Shown one piece after another: positions 34,411 to 42,429 of a DNA stretch of 64,000 bases (its first letter is position 1; every line of letters starts with the position of its first letter). A model generated the notes under the pieces. The model made no database searches, was not told the DNA's origin, and saw nothing but the letters and a program-made list of their open reading frames with translations. The stretch lies in the NCBI GenBank assembly GCA_039025855.1, contig JBCCNL010000019.1, forward strand, positions 3,314 through 67,313, given 5' to 3'. Made by a program: the position numbers and the translations under genes. The DNA comes from JBCCOW01 sp039025855 (GTDB taxonomy: Bacteria > Planctomycetota > Phycisphaerae > Phycisphaerales > Phycisphaeraceae).

Positions 34411-34968
34411 ATGCCCGACTCCCCGCAAAACCTTTGGGCCCCCTGGCGGATGGCCTACCTCGAAAACCTCTCCGAGCCCGGCCCCGACCCCGAAGCTCCG
34501 CCCCCCCTCGAACGCGGCAACGGCTGCTTCCTCTGCGACGCCGCACGAGACGACCTCACCGACCAGGAAGCCCACGACCGCCTCGTCCTCCGCCGATTCC
34601 CCAGCACCGTCCTCCTGCTTAACCGCTACCCCTACGCCAACGGCCACCTGCTGATCGCGCCCCACCAACACGCCGCCGAGCTCTCCGAACTCACCCCGCA
34701 GTGCCGGGCCGAACTGATGGAGACCGCCGAACTCGCGACCCGCCTGCTCAAGGCCGCCTGCCACTGCCAGGGCGTCAACCTCGGGCTCAACCTCGGCCGT
34801 GCCGCCGGTGCCGGCGTCCCGGGCCACCTCCACCTCCACGCCGTGCCCCGCTGGAACGGCGACACCAACTTCATGCAGACCATCCCCGGCGTCCGTGTCA
34901 TCCCTCAGGCACTCGAACAATCCCACACCCGCCTCCGCGAAACGCTGTCATCGATGGACGATGTGTAG
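34411..34968 (+). CDS. HIT-family hydrolase/phosphorylase
   Basis: The 185-residue protein has the histidine triad PGHLHLHAVPRW with the nucleophilic His. FPSTVLLLNRYPYANGHLLIAP and NLGLNLGRAAGAG complete the family pattern. An N-terminal NLWAPWRMAYLE and CFLC segment places it in the Ap4A-phosphorylase/hydrolase-like branch, which cleaves dinucleoside polyphosphates. It is divergent from mrpA across 180 bp in which I see no convincing promoter boxes. Its TAG is the edge of a palindrome shared with the convergent PilZ gene. Confidence 0.9.
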   Translation: MPDSPQNLWAPWRMAYLENLSEPGPDPEAPPPLERGNGCFLCDAARDDLTDQEAHDRLVLRRFPSTVLLLNRYPYANGHLLIAPHQHAAELSELTPQCRAELMETAELATRLLKAACHCQGVNLGLNLGRAAGAGVPGHLHLHAVPRWNGDTNFMQTIPGVRVIPQALEQSHTRLRETLSSMDDV

Positions 34969-34993
34969 CGGATGACGCGAAGCGTCCCGCTTA
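34966..34993. repeat. Palindromic element spanning two convergent stop codons
   Basis: The imperfect palindrome runs from TAGCGG through GACGC-GAA-GCGTC to CCGCTTA. Its first three bases are the TAG stop of the HIT gene. Its last three (TTA) are the TAA stop of the PilZ gene on the other strand. It therefore fills the whole intergenic space and could form a hairpin at both transcript ends. Confidence 0.65.
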
Positions 34994-35359
34994 ACCCGCG
35001 AGCCGCCCCACCGTCTCGTCCAAACGGATCCCGACCCGCCACTGCGACCCGTCCCGCCAGCAGTTCACGACCTGCCCGCCCATCGCGAACCCCGCCTCAT
35101 ACCCGTGCGGTGGGAAGAACACGCTTAGCCGAGTACCCTTCTGAATCTCCTGATCGCAGCGCCCGCCGAGCCCGTTGGCCGAGCCATCGACCAGCGTCAG
35201 CGAGCAGATCCGCTTCAGGCCGCCGCCGTCTTTGCTCGGCTCCATCAACGCCGTCACCCGCCCATTCATCTTCCGACGCGGGGCGGACCGCCGCTCGAAG
35301 AAATAGCTGTCCGTTGGGTTCGAATCCGGGTCCACGTAGCGGAGTGAGGCTGCCGACAT
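34991..35359 (-). CDS. PilZ-domain protein (probable c-di-GMP receptor)
   Basis: The 122-residue protein has the PilZ signature: an Arg-rich motif FERRSAPRRKMNGRV followed about 30 residues later by DGSANGLGGRC (the D/NxSxxG motif). A beta-rich remainder (LSVFFPPHGYEAGFAMGGQV) completes the fold. It likely binds cyclic di-GMP made by cyclases such as the one at 19280-20728. The output is unknown because it carries no other domain. Confidence 0.8.
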   Translation of the reverse strand: MSAASLRYVDPDSNPTDSYFFERRSAPRRKMNGRVTALMEPSKDGGGLKRICSLTLVDGSANGLGGRCDQEIQKGTRLSVFFPPHGYEAGFAMGGQVVNCWRDGSQWRVGIRLDETVGRLAG

Positions 35360-35467
35360 GTCGCGTGCTCCTTTGAAGTGAGTCCCCCGTCTTGGGACGC
35401 ATCGTCGCGACAGCCCCTATGGTTAACCGCTACCGATCGAACAACCCCAAAAACCCGCACAATCCCC

Positions 35468-37072
35468 GTGACCGACCCCGCCCAACCTCCCACTACACCC
35501 GATAACTCCACGCCCCCGACCGGCTTCGTCTCTCTCGTCGGCGCAGGCCCCGGCGACCCCGGCCTCCTCACCGTCCTCGGTCAGCAACGCCTCCAGCACG
35601 CCACCGCCGTCGTCTTCGACGCCCTGGCCAACCCCGTCCTCATGGACCTCGCGCCGCCCGATGCCGAACGCATCGATGTCGGCAAGCGGGCCAAGCTCCA
35701 CAAGGTCAAACAGCCCGACACGAATCAACTCTTGGTCGACCTCGCCAAGCAGGGCCACCGCGTCGTCCGGCTCAAGGGCGGCGACCCCTACCTCTACGGC
35801 AGGGGCGCCGAAGAGGCCGCGTTCTGTGCAAAGCAAGGCGTCCCCTGTGAGGTCGTCCCTGGCGTCACCGCCGGCATCGCCGCCCCCGCTTACGCCGGCA
35901 TCCCCGTCACCCACCGACACCTCGCCTCCACCCTTACCTTCGTCACCGGTCACGAAGACCCCTCTAAAGACCAGACCGCCATCGACTACCCCGCACTCGC
36001 CGCGCTCATCGCCGTTGGCGGCACCGCCTGCTTCTACATGGGTGTCACCCGCCTGCAAGCCATCTGCGACACCCTCGTGGCCCACGACCTGCCCGACACC
36101 ACGCCCGCCGCCATCGTCCAGTGGGGCACCCTCCCCAAACAACGCCACGTGGTCGGCACCCTCAACACCCTCCCCGACAAGACCACCGCAGCCGGCATCA
36201 AGGCCCCCGCCATTATCGTCGTCGGCCCTGTCTGCGCGATCGACGAGCCCGGCCTCGACTTCTTCTTCAACCCCGAAACCAAACCACTGTTCGGCAAGCG
36301 CGTGCTCATCACCCGCACCCGCCAGCAGGCCAGCACCCTCCGAGACGCCCTGGCTGACCTCGGAGCCGAAGTCCTCGAAGCGCCGACCATCGAGGTCCAT
36401 CCGCCCGAGAGCTACGACGAAGTCGATCAGCAACTGCTTGCACTGGATCAAACGGACTGGCTTGTGCTCACGTCCGCCAACGCGGTCAGCGTGCTCGCCG
36501 ATCGCCTTGACGCGATGAACCTCGACGCCCGCGCCCTGGCCGGCACGAAGCTCGCCGCCGTTGGCCAGTCCACCGCCGACGCGCTTCACCAACGCCTCGC
36601 GGTCCGCCCCGACTTCATCCCCAACCGTCCCAACGCCGCCGCCCTCGCCGAAGAGCTCGCCGACCACGCCGACCTGCTTGGGCTCCACATGCTCCTGCTC
36701 CGCGCCGACATCGCCGCCGACCCGATTGTCGACGCCCTCTCCGCCGCCGGTGCCCGTGTGTCCGCCGTCACCGCCTACCACACCCGGCCCGTCGCCGAGC
36801 TACCCGAGCCTGTCCGCCAGGCCTTCGAGGACGCCACTCTCGACGCCGTGACCTTCACCAGCTCCTCCACCGCCCGCAATCTTCACGCCCTGCTCGGTGA
36901 CAAGGCCATTGACCTGCTTAGCCCACCGCTGCTCCTGTCGATCGGCCTGATGACCAGCCAGACGCTGCGTGATCTGGGCAGCCCACCCGACGCCGAGGCC
37001 GAGCAACCCAGCCCCGTGGCCCTAGCTCAGGCCCTGGCCGACCGCTTCCGGACGACCCCCGCTTCGCCATAG
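35468..37072 (+). CDS. cobA-hemD: Fused uroporphyrinogen-III C-methyltransferase / uroporphyrinogen-III synthase
   Basis: The N-terminal half (about residues 18-260) is SUMT: VGAGPGDPGLLT, VRLKGGDPYLYGRGAEEAAF, VVPGVTAGIAAPAYAGIPVT, and FYMGVTRLQAI. It adds two methyls to uroporphyrinogen III to give precorrin-2. The C-terminal half is HemD-like (VLITRTRQQASTLRDALADL, WLVLTSANAVSVL, AVTFTSSSTARNLHALL). I prefer GTG 35468; an ATG at 35378 adds 30 unconserved residues. The fusion puts two consecutive tetrapyrrole steps in one protein and would supply siroheme for the nitrite/sulfite reductase at 51-53 kb, or cobalamin. Confidence 0.92.
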   Translation: MTDPAQPPTTPDNSTPPTGFVSLVGAGPGDPGLLTVLGQQRLQHATAVVFDALANPVLMDLAPPDAERIDVGKRAKLHKVKQPDTNQLLVDLAKQGHRVVRLKGGDPYLYGRGAEEAAFCAKQGVPCEVVPGVTAGIAAPAYAGIPVTHRHLASTLTFVTGHEDPSKDQTAIDYPALAALIAVGGTACFYMGVTRLQAICDTLVAHDLPDTTPAAIVQWGTLPKQRHVVGTLNTLPDKTTAAGIKAPAIIVVGPVCAIDEPGLDFFFNPETKPLFGKRVLITRTRQQASTLRDALADLGAEVLEAPTIEVHPPESYDEVDQQLLALDQTDWLVLTSANAVSVLADRLDAMNLDARALAGTKLAAVGQSTADALHQRLAVRPDFIPNRPNAAALAEELADHADLLGLHMLLLRADIAADPIVDALSAAGARVSAVTAYHTRPVAELPEPVRQAFEDATLDAVTFTSSSTARNLHALLGDKAIDLLSPPLLLSIGLMTSQTLRDLGSPPDAEAEQPSPVALAQALADRFRTTPASP

Positions 37073-37221
37073 GCCCTGTGTCGGCCCGCCGAAACCCGCA
37101 CCCCGCGTTTGCCGCCCCGTGAGCGGCTCGTTAGGCTACCTAGCCCGTTTTTACGGCTCGTACGCGGGCTCGTCCGCTTGCCCCGCCTATTCCCACCTAT
37201 CCCCCCTCTCTGGAGAACCCC

Positions 37222-37401
37222 ATGCTCGAGACCTACGAACAGCTCAAATCCCTCATCGCCGCGGTCGAAGACGATGTCCGCAAGTCCGCGGGCGGCAACC
37301 GCGCCGCCGGCACCCGTGTCCGCAAGGCCATGCAGGACGTCAAGAACACCGCCCAGGAGCTCCGCAAGCAGGTCCTCGAGAGCCGTAACGACGAGTCCTG
37401 A
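37222..37401 (+). CDS. Short Hc1-type histone-like DNA-binding protein
   Basis: This is a 59-residue gene (MLETYEQLKSLIAAVEDDVR at the start). It resembles the helical N-terminal domain of the chlamydial histone H1-like protein Hc1: YEQLKSLIAAVEDD, then GGNRAAGTRVRKAMQDV and AQELRKQVLE. The conserved AAGTRxRKxxQ core is present, but the long Lys-rich C-terminal tail of chlamydial Hc1 is missing. GGAG stands 7 nt before the ATG. Short proteins of this type are expected nucleoid components in the PVC superphylum, and this is one reason for the lineage call. Confidence 0.8.
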   Translation: MLETYEQLKSLIAAVEDDVRKSAGGNRAAGTRVRKAMQDVKNTAQELRKQVLESRNDES

Positions 37402-37490
37402 TCGTCGGCCCGCCCGGCCGTCAGGCCCACACCCCGATAGCCCCGTAGGCCCCGCCCGCATCGCCCCCGCTGCGGCGTGCTTCCCTTGAT

Positions 37491-37973
37491 ATGGCCCCCT
37501 CCGCGCTGCTGTTTGATATCTCCGACGCCCGCTTCGATCCGCCCCTGCTCACCACCGAGCAGATCGAGGCCATCAATCCGCACCGCGGCAACATGCGCCT
37601 GCTCGATGGGGTCGCCCTCGAGAGCGACGACCGCACCGACCTCGTCGCGTTCAAGGAAGTCGGCGACGACGAGTTCTGGTGTGACGGTCACATCCCCGGG
37701 CGACCCATCTTCCCCGGCGTCCTCATGATCGAGACCGCCGCCCAGTGCGCCTCGCTCCAGGCCCTCCGTATCCTCACCAAAGACGACCTCGGGTTCATCG
37801 GGTTCGTCGGCGTCAACAACGTCAAGTTCCGCGGACAGGTCACCCCGGGCGACCGCCTCGTCATGCTCTCCCGAATGACCGAAGCCAAGAAACGCCGCTG
37901 CAAAACCCTTGCCCAAGGCCTCGTCAACGGCCAGATCGTCTTCCAGGGCGAGATCACCGGCATGCCCATCTAA
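37491..37973 (+). CDS. fabZ: 3-hydroxyacyl-ACP dehydratase FabZ-like
   Basis: The 160-residue hotdog-fold protein has NPHRGNMRLLDG and the active-site segment CDGHIPGRPIFPGVLMIE (catalytic His and Glu). Later AAQCASLQALRIL and VNNVKFRGQVTPGDRLVM are also typical. FabZ dehydrates 3-hydroxyacyl-ACP in fatty acid elongation. The N-terminal 25 residues are an extra leader. A second use in lipid A-linked acyl supply would fit lpxA elsewhere in the window, but there is no operon link. Confidence 0.9.
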   Translation: MAPSALLFDISDARFDPPLLTTEQIEAINPHRGNMRLLDGVALESDDRTDLVAFKEVGDDEFWCDGHIPGRPIFPGVLMIETAAQCASLQALRILTKDDLGFIGFVGVNNVKFRGQVTPGDRLVMLSRMTEAKKRRCKTLAQGLVNGQIVFQGEITGMPI

Positions 37974-38012
37974 CCCCCACCCTCTACCCCCCAGCTTCCC
38001 GGGAACCCGCCC

Positions 38013-39209
38013 ATGCCCAAGCACCTCAACGTCGGTCTCATCGGCTCCAAGTTCATGGGCCGAACCCACTCCAACGCCTACCTCAAGGCCGGCAAGTTTT
38101 TCGACCTGCCCCGCGATCCGGTGATGCACACCATCGCCGCCCGCGACGCCGAAGACCTCAAGTCCTTCGCTCCCCGCTGGGGCTGGCAGAACTGGACCAC
38201 CGACTGGCGTGAGCTGGTCCACAACCCCGAGATCGAGCTGGTCGACGTCGGCACGCCCAACCACGTCCACCGCGACATGGCCATCGAAGCCCTCGAAGCC
38301 GGCAAGCACGTCGCCTGCGAGAAGCCCCTGGCCAACACGCTCGACGCCGCCCGTGAGATGCTTCAGGCTGCCAAGAAGGCGAAGAAGCAGAAGACCTTCG
38401 TTTGGTACAACTACCGCCGCTGCCCCGCACTGGCACTCGCCCACCAGCTGGTCAAAGAAGGCCGGCTTGGACGCATCTACCACGTCCGCGCGTTCTACCT
38501 CCAGGACTGGGCCGGCCCCGACACCCCCATGCTCTGGCGCTTCAAAGGCAACGTCGCCGGCTCCGGCTCCCTCGGCGACCTCTGTGCCCACTCCATCGAC
38601 GCCGCCCGCTTCGTCACCGGCGACGAGTTCGCCAACGTCAACGGCGCGATCCTCAAGACCTTCATCAAAGAACGCACCGTCCTCGAGGGCGGAGCCGGCG
38701 GCGAGATCTCCGGCCGCGGTGCCAAAACCAAGAAGGCCAAGAAAGCCAAGTCCACCGTCGACGACGCCGCCCTCTTCACCGCCGAGTTCAAGGGCGGTGC
38801 CGTCGCCACCTTCGAGGCCACCCGCCTCTCCACCGGCGACAAGAACGGCAAGAAGCTCGAGGTCCACGGCGAGCACGGCGCCATCAAGTTCAACTTCGAA
38901 CGCATGACCGAACTGCAGTGGTACGACAACACCCTCCCCGAGAAGCTCCAGGGCTGGTCCACCATCAACGTCTCCAACGGCGACGCCGGCCACCCCTACG
39001 CCGCCGCCTGGTGGCCCACCGCCCACGCCATCGGCTACGAGCACGGCTTCATCAATCAGGCCGCCGACATGTGCCTCGCCCTCTCCAACCGCAAGCCCGT
39101 CGTCCCCCTCCCCGACTTCGCCGACGCCTACCAGACCCAACGCGTCCTCGAAGCCGTCACCCTCTCCGCCAAGCACCGAAGCCCCGTCAAGCTCTCCGAG
39201 GTGAAGTAA
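38013..39209 (+). CDS. Gfo/Idh/MocA-family oxidoreductase (1)
   Basis: The 398-residue NAD(P)-dependent dehydrogenase has an N-terminal Rossmann motif (VGLIGSKFMGRTHSNAY), then VDVGTPNHVHRDMAIEALEA and the catalytic-region motif CEKPLANT. The C-terminal domain binds substrate and carries HSIDAARFVTG. A Lys-rich surface loop (KTKKAKKAKSTVDD, about residues 240-255) is an unusual insertion. No signal peptide. A second member of the family follows 42 nt downstream on the same strand, so they probably act on one sugar or inositol pathway. The substrate is unknown. Confidence 0.9.
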   Translation: MPKHLNVGLIGSKFMGRTHSNAYLKAGKFFDLPRDPVMHTIAARDAEDLKSFAPRWGWQNWTTDWRELVHNPEIELVDVGTPNHVHRDMAIEALEAGKHVACEKPLANTLDAAREMLQAAKKAKKQKTFVWYNYRRCPALALAHQLVKEGRLGRIYHVRAFYLQDWAGPDTPMLWRFKGNVAGSGSLGDLCAHSIDAARFVTGDEFANVNGAILKTFIKERTVLEGGAGGEISGRGAKTKKAKKAKSTVDDAALFTAEFKGGAVATFEATRLSTGDKNGKKLEVHGEHGAIKFNFERMTELQWYDNTLPEKLQGWSTINVSNGDAGHPYAAAWWPTAHAIGYEHGFINQAADMCLALSNRKPVVPLPDFADAYQTQRVLEAVTLSAKHRSPVKLSEVK

Positions 39210-39251
39210 ACCCATCCCGCCTTCCCGTACTCCCGCAACAGGAATCCACCC

Positions 39252-40301
39252 ATGCCCAAGACTGTGAAATACGGCGTGATCGGCGCCGGCTCGATCTCCC
39301 AGCACCGCCATTTGCCCGAGATCCACGAGAACCCCGACTCCGTCGTGGCCGCCATCGCCGACCCGGTCAAGGACCGCGTCCAGCAGATCAGTGCCAAGTA
39401 CAACGCCCAGCCGTTCCGTGACTACAAGCAGATGCTCGAGCTCAAAGAGATCGACGCGGTTGTCGTCGCGGGGCCCAACGCGCTGCACGCCCCGATGACC
39501 ATCGACGCGCTCAAGGCCGGCAAGCATGTGCTCTGTGAAAAGCCCATGGCTGGCACCCGTGCCGAAGCCAAGAAGATGATCGCTGCCGCCAAGAAGGCGC
39601 GCAAGTACCTCATGATCGGCATGAACCAACGCCTCATGTCTCCGCACGCCAAGGCCAAGGAGGTCCTCGACCAGGGCAAGCTCGGCAAGGTGCTCACCTT
39701 CGAGACCACCTTCAAGCACCCCGGGCCCGACGGCTGGTCCGTCGACGGGGCCGGCTCCTGGTTCTTCAAGAGAGGCCCCGCCGTCATGGGCGTCTGCGGC
39801 GACCTCGGCATCCACAAGGCCGACCTCATGCGCTTCCTCCTCGGCGAAGAGATCACCAAGGTTGCCGGATCCGTCCGCACCCTCCACAAGAAGCAGCCCA
39901 ACGGCAAGCCCATCCCACTCGACGACAACGCCTTCTTCACCCTCGAAACCGCCTCCGGCAGCCTCGGCACCATGACCATCTCGTGGACCAACTTCGGCGG
40001 CTTCGAAGACAACGGCACCACCCTCTACTGTGCCAACGGCGTCATGCGCATCGCCCGGGACGACACCTACGGCGTCATGGTCGATTACGCCAACGGCCAG
40101 AAGGAACGCCACATCACCGGGGCCGTCGCCACCAACGAGGCCCAGGTCGGCTCCGGCATCCCTGCCATGATGACCGACTCCATCATCAACCGACGCAAGC
40201 CCGAGATCGACGGCGACGAAGGCTACAAAGCCCTCAACGTCATCCTCACCGCCATCGAAGCCTCTAAGGAGGGCAAGGCCAAAACCGTCTCCGCCCGCTG
40301 A
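39252..40301 (+). CDS. Gfo/Idh/MocA-family oxidoreductase (2)
   Basis: The 349-residue protein has the Rossmann GVIGAGSISQHRHLPEI, VVAGPNALHAPMTIDALKAG and the catalytic-region CEKPMAGT. GDLGIHKADLMRFLLGEE gives the substrate-side motif. It lies directly behind another Gfo/Idh gene (42-nt gap with AGGAA), so the two form an operon. Pairs of these enzymes are common in planctomycete carbohydrate pathways. It is followed by the tRNA-Asp promoter. Confidence 0.9.
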   Translation: MPKTVKYGVIGAGSISQHRHLPEIHENPDSVVAAIADPVKDRVQQISAKYNAQPFRDYKQMLELKEIDAVVVAGPNALHAPMTIDALKAGKHVLCEKPMAGTRAEAKKMIAAAKKARKYLMIGMNQRLMSPHAKAKEVLDQGKLGKVLTFETTFKHPGPDGWSVDGAGSWFFKRGPAVMGVCGDLGIHKADLMRFLLGEEITKVAGSVRTLHKKQPNGKPIPLDDNAFFTLETASGSLGTMTISWTNFGGFEDNGTTLYCANGVMRIARDDTYGVMVDYANGQKERHITGAVATNEAQVGSGIPAMMTDSIINRRKPEIDGDEGYKALNVILTAIEASKEGKAKTVSAR

Positions 40302-40313
40302 CGCCCCGGCCGT

Positions 40314-40341
40314 TTGACAGACCCCGCCGTTGCGATACAGT
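40314..40341 (+). promoter_or_regulatory. Promoter of the tRNA-Asp gene
   Basis: A consensus -35 TTGACA (40314-40319) is followed after 16 nt by TACAGT (40336-40341). Transcription would start about 30 nt before the mature tRNA 5' end. Confidence 0.65.
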
Positions 40342-40378
40342 TAGCGGCTCGCTGGTAAGCGACCCCGCCCGCCGTTTT

Positions 40379-40452
40379 GGGGGTGTAGCTCAATTGGTTA
40401 GAGCATCGGACTGTCGATCCGAAGGTTGCGGGTTCGAGCCCCGTCACCCTCG
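40379..40452 (+). tRNA. tRNA-Asp (anticodon GUC)
   Basis: The cloverleaf is complete. The acceptor stem GGGGGTG pairs with CACCCTC, including one G-U pair. The D-arm is GCTC/GAGC. The anticodon stem TCGGA/TCCGA closes the loop CTGTCGA with anticodon GTC at 40413-40415. The T-arm is GCGGG-TTCGAGC-CCCGT, and the discriminator base is G73, as expected for Asp. CCA is not encoded. It has its own promoter and terminator, so it is a single-gene unit. Confidence 0.97.
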
Positions 40453-40471
40453 CTTACCCCACCTCTTCACG

Positions 40472-40503
40472 CAGCCCCGTCTAACCCGGCGGGGCTGTTT
40501 TTT
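40472..40503 (+). terminator. Intrinsic terminator of tRNA-Asp
   Basis: The stem CAGCCCCG / CGGGGCTG (8 bp) with a 10-nt loop is followed by T6, just downstream of the tRNA. Confidence 0.92.
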
Positions 40504-40538
40504 GACCGGGCCGCGGTTCCCCCCGATACTTAATCGCG

Positions 40539-41330
40539 ATGTCCCGGCACCTCCCCGCACCCCTGACGCTCGCTCTAGCCCTCTCGCTCAGCCTCGTCGG
40601 CTGCCAGGCCCCGCCCGCACAGACCTGGGCCCAGTGGCAGAGAGCCCCCGTGACGCCCGACCCGTGGCTGCCTGCGGCCGCGGACGCGATGCCCCAACCC
40701 CTCGACTCCCCCACCGTCGAGCCTTCATACGCCCCCGGCTACAACCCCGGCGACCCCGCCACCACCGGCGAAGGCTTCGACCTTGCCCTCCGCCACCCCG
40801 ACTTCCCCAACACCTTCATCAGCGATATCTACATCGACATCACCGACGGCCGGGCCCACACCCGTATCACCTGGATGGGCCCCAAGGCGTCCGACCCGAT
40901 CGCCTACGCCCCCGAACTCGAGCCCACACCGATCCCGACCGGCCCGTGGCGCGTCAGCGCCGGCCGTGGCGTCCCCGGTACCGATTGCGACGACCCCGAG
41001 ACCTCGAATACCACCGACACCCTCTGCACCCCCAAGGGCACCTTCGTCGTCGCCGGCTTCGCTGATCACCTCAACTCCGTTCCCTCCTGCCACTACGCTA
41101 CCTGGGTCGTCCACGCTCCCCGCTATATCGCCATCCACTCCCACACCTCGATGCCTCGCTATCCCGCTTCCGGGGGCTGCATCCGCATGAACTACGGCGT
41201 CGCCAAACTCATCCACAACAACAGCATCACTGGCATCACACGTGTCCACATCGGCGGCCGATGGAAGCCCCACGAGCCGATGTTCATCCACGACGATTCC
41301 CGCCCGTCGTCCGACCTCAACACCCAATAG
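40539..41330 (+). CDS. L,D-transpeptidase (YkuD)-family lipoprotein
   Basis: The 263-residue protein starts with a lipoprotein signal (ALALSLSLVGC, Cys22). The C-terminal half has the L,D-transpeptidase signature HSHTSMPRYPASGGCIRM with the catalytic Cys in SGGCIRM and the upstream His. An earlier TPKGTFVVAG segment matches the family substrate-side motif. It probably cross-links peptidoglycan or attaches proteins to it from the outer-membrane side. Its TAG stop forms the edge of a palindromic element. Confidence 0.85.
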   Translation: MSRHLPAPLTLALALSLSLVGCQAPPAQTWAQWQRAPVTPDPWLPAAADAMPQPLDSPTVEPSYAPGYNPGDPATTGEGFDLALRHPDFPNTFISDIYIDITDGRAHTRITWMGPKASDPIAYAPELEPTPIPTGPWRVSAGRGVPGTDCDDPETSNTTDTLCTPKGTFVVAGFADHLNSVPSCHYATWVVHAPRYIAIHSHTSMPRYPASGGCIRMNYGVAKLIHNNSITGITRVHIGGRWKPHEPMFIHDDSRPSSDLNTQ

Positions 41331-41351
41331 CCGGCGGTCAACGACCGCCGG
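41325..41351 (+). repeat. TAGCC-type palindromic element at the L,D-transpeptidase stop
   Basis: CAATAG leads into the stem CCGGCGGTC-AAC-GACCGCCGG. The same CAATAGCC edge is seen in the elements at 25648 and 59319 when read on the other strand. The TAG here is the stop codon of the upstream gene. The element lies between two convergent genes. Confidence 0.7.
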
Positions 41352-41367
41352 TCGCGCCGCCATCTCC

Positions 41368-42255
41368 TCACTTCGTGAAGTCAACCGGCTCCGGTGCCGT
41401 CGGCGCTGCACCCGCTTCGACCACCCCCGCACCCGCCGGTGCAACTGCTGCTTCCTCAGCCGGCTCTTCGGCAACCGTCGGCTTCACCAACGGCACCAGG
41501 AAGATTTCGACTCGACGGTTCGCTTCCGCGCCCCGCGGGCCGTTCGGCACCACAGGCTGGTGCTCGCCGTAACCGGCAATGCTCAGCCGACCGTTCGGGA
41601 TGCCCTTCCGGGTAAAAGCGTCCTTCACCGCGATCGCGCGGAACGCCGAGAGCTCCCAGTTGTTGTTGAACCGCCGGCCGGGCCGAGCCCGAACCCGCAC
41701 GTTGTCGGTGTGGCCCACGATCCGCACCTCGTAAGGCTCGGCCGTCGGGTCCTTCAACACATCCGCCAGCTTCGCCAGCGCGTCCGCCGCCGCCGGCCGC
41801 ACTTCGATCGATCCCGACCCAAAGGTCAGGTCACTCCGCAGCCGGATCATGTTCCGCGTCTCGTCCCACTCCATCAGCTCCGGGTTCGCCCGGGCAAGCG
41901 CCTCGAGCTTGCTCGCCAGCTGCACATCAATCCCTTCCAGGCCAGGCCCGGAGATCGCCGCGATCAGGTCGGCCTCGGCCTTCGCCAGCGCCGCCTGCAA
42001 CGCCGCGATCTGCTGCTCAAGCTCCGAGATCCGCTGCTTGAACGCCAGCTCCTTCGCCTCTTCCGCCGACGCACCACCCCGCAGCGCCGCCAGTTCGTCC
42101 TGCAACGCCTGGATCCGGGCCCGCAGCCCGAAGTTGGTCTCTTCCTGTGTCCGCGTGATCTGCAGCAGCTGGTCATATTCCGACTGCGGCACACAGCCAG
42201 TCAGCGTGGCGAGGCCGGTGACGGCGATCAAAAGACTGAGGACGGGCTTGTTCAT
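41368..42255 (-). CDS. OmpA/MotB-domain lipoprotein
   Basis: The 295-residue protein has a lipoprotein signal (AVTGLATLTGC, Cys21). A coiled coil of about 80 residues follows (LRARIQALQDELAALRG, ISELEQQIAALQAALAKAEA). The peptidoglycan-binding OmpA-C domain covers about residues 150-265 (LTFGSGSIEVRPAAADALA, VRIVGHTDNVRVRARPGRRF, LSAFRAIAVKDAF, EANRRVEIFLVP). An Ala/Pro/Glu-rich tail ends it. It should tether the outer membrane to the cell wall. It is convergent with the L,D-transpeptidase, a functionally related cell-wall gene. Confidence 0.92.
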   Translation of the reverse strand: MNKPVLSLLIAVTGLATLTGCVPQSEYDQLLQITRTQEETNFGLRARIQALQDELAALRGGASAEEAKELAFKQRISELEQQIAALQAALAKAEADLIAAISGPGLEGIDVQLASKLEALARANPELMEWDETRNMIRLRSDLTFGSGSIEVRPAAADALAKLADVLKDPTAEPYEVRIVGHTDNVRVRARPGRRFNNNWELSAFRAIAVKDAFTRKGIPNGRLSIAGYGEHQPVVPNGPRGAEANRRVEIFLVPLVKPTVAEEPAEEAAVAPAGAGVVEAGAAPTAPEPVDFTK

Positions 42256-42429
42256 CGGGGGGTCCTTTCCGGGAGGGGGGTCAGGCCGAGCGGTCGGCCG
42301 CCGGAGGGGTCAGGGTCGGTTGGTGGAACTCGAGAAACCGTGAGTTTAGAGCCACCGTGGCAAGGCTGCACCCGAGGCGCAGCACCCACCGCGTTGTGCT
42401 ACGACTATCGGTGGCCCCGCGAGCGTTGC

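Noticed and set aside
35313..35335. A sequence resembling a tRNA T-arm (GGTTCGAATCC)
   Set aside because: It lies inside the PilZ gene and no acceptor, D or anticodon arms can be built around it.
37233..40112. A very long open frame (959 codons) on the minus strand
   Set aside because: It is antisense to Hc1-like, fabZ and two Gfo/Idh genes that have clear motifs; the translation is Gly/Val/Asp/Glu-rich without domains, a typical shadow in GC-rich DNA.
41242..42429. A 396-codon N-terminal extension of the amidohydrolase frame
   Set aside because: It is antisense to the OmpA-like lipoprotein and has no resemblance to the amidohydrolase family; the conserved start region begins at 42430.
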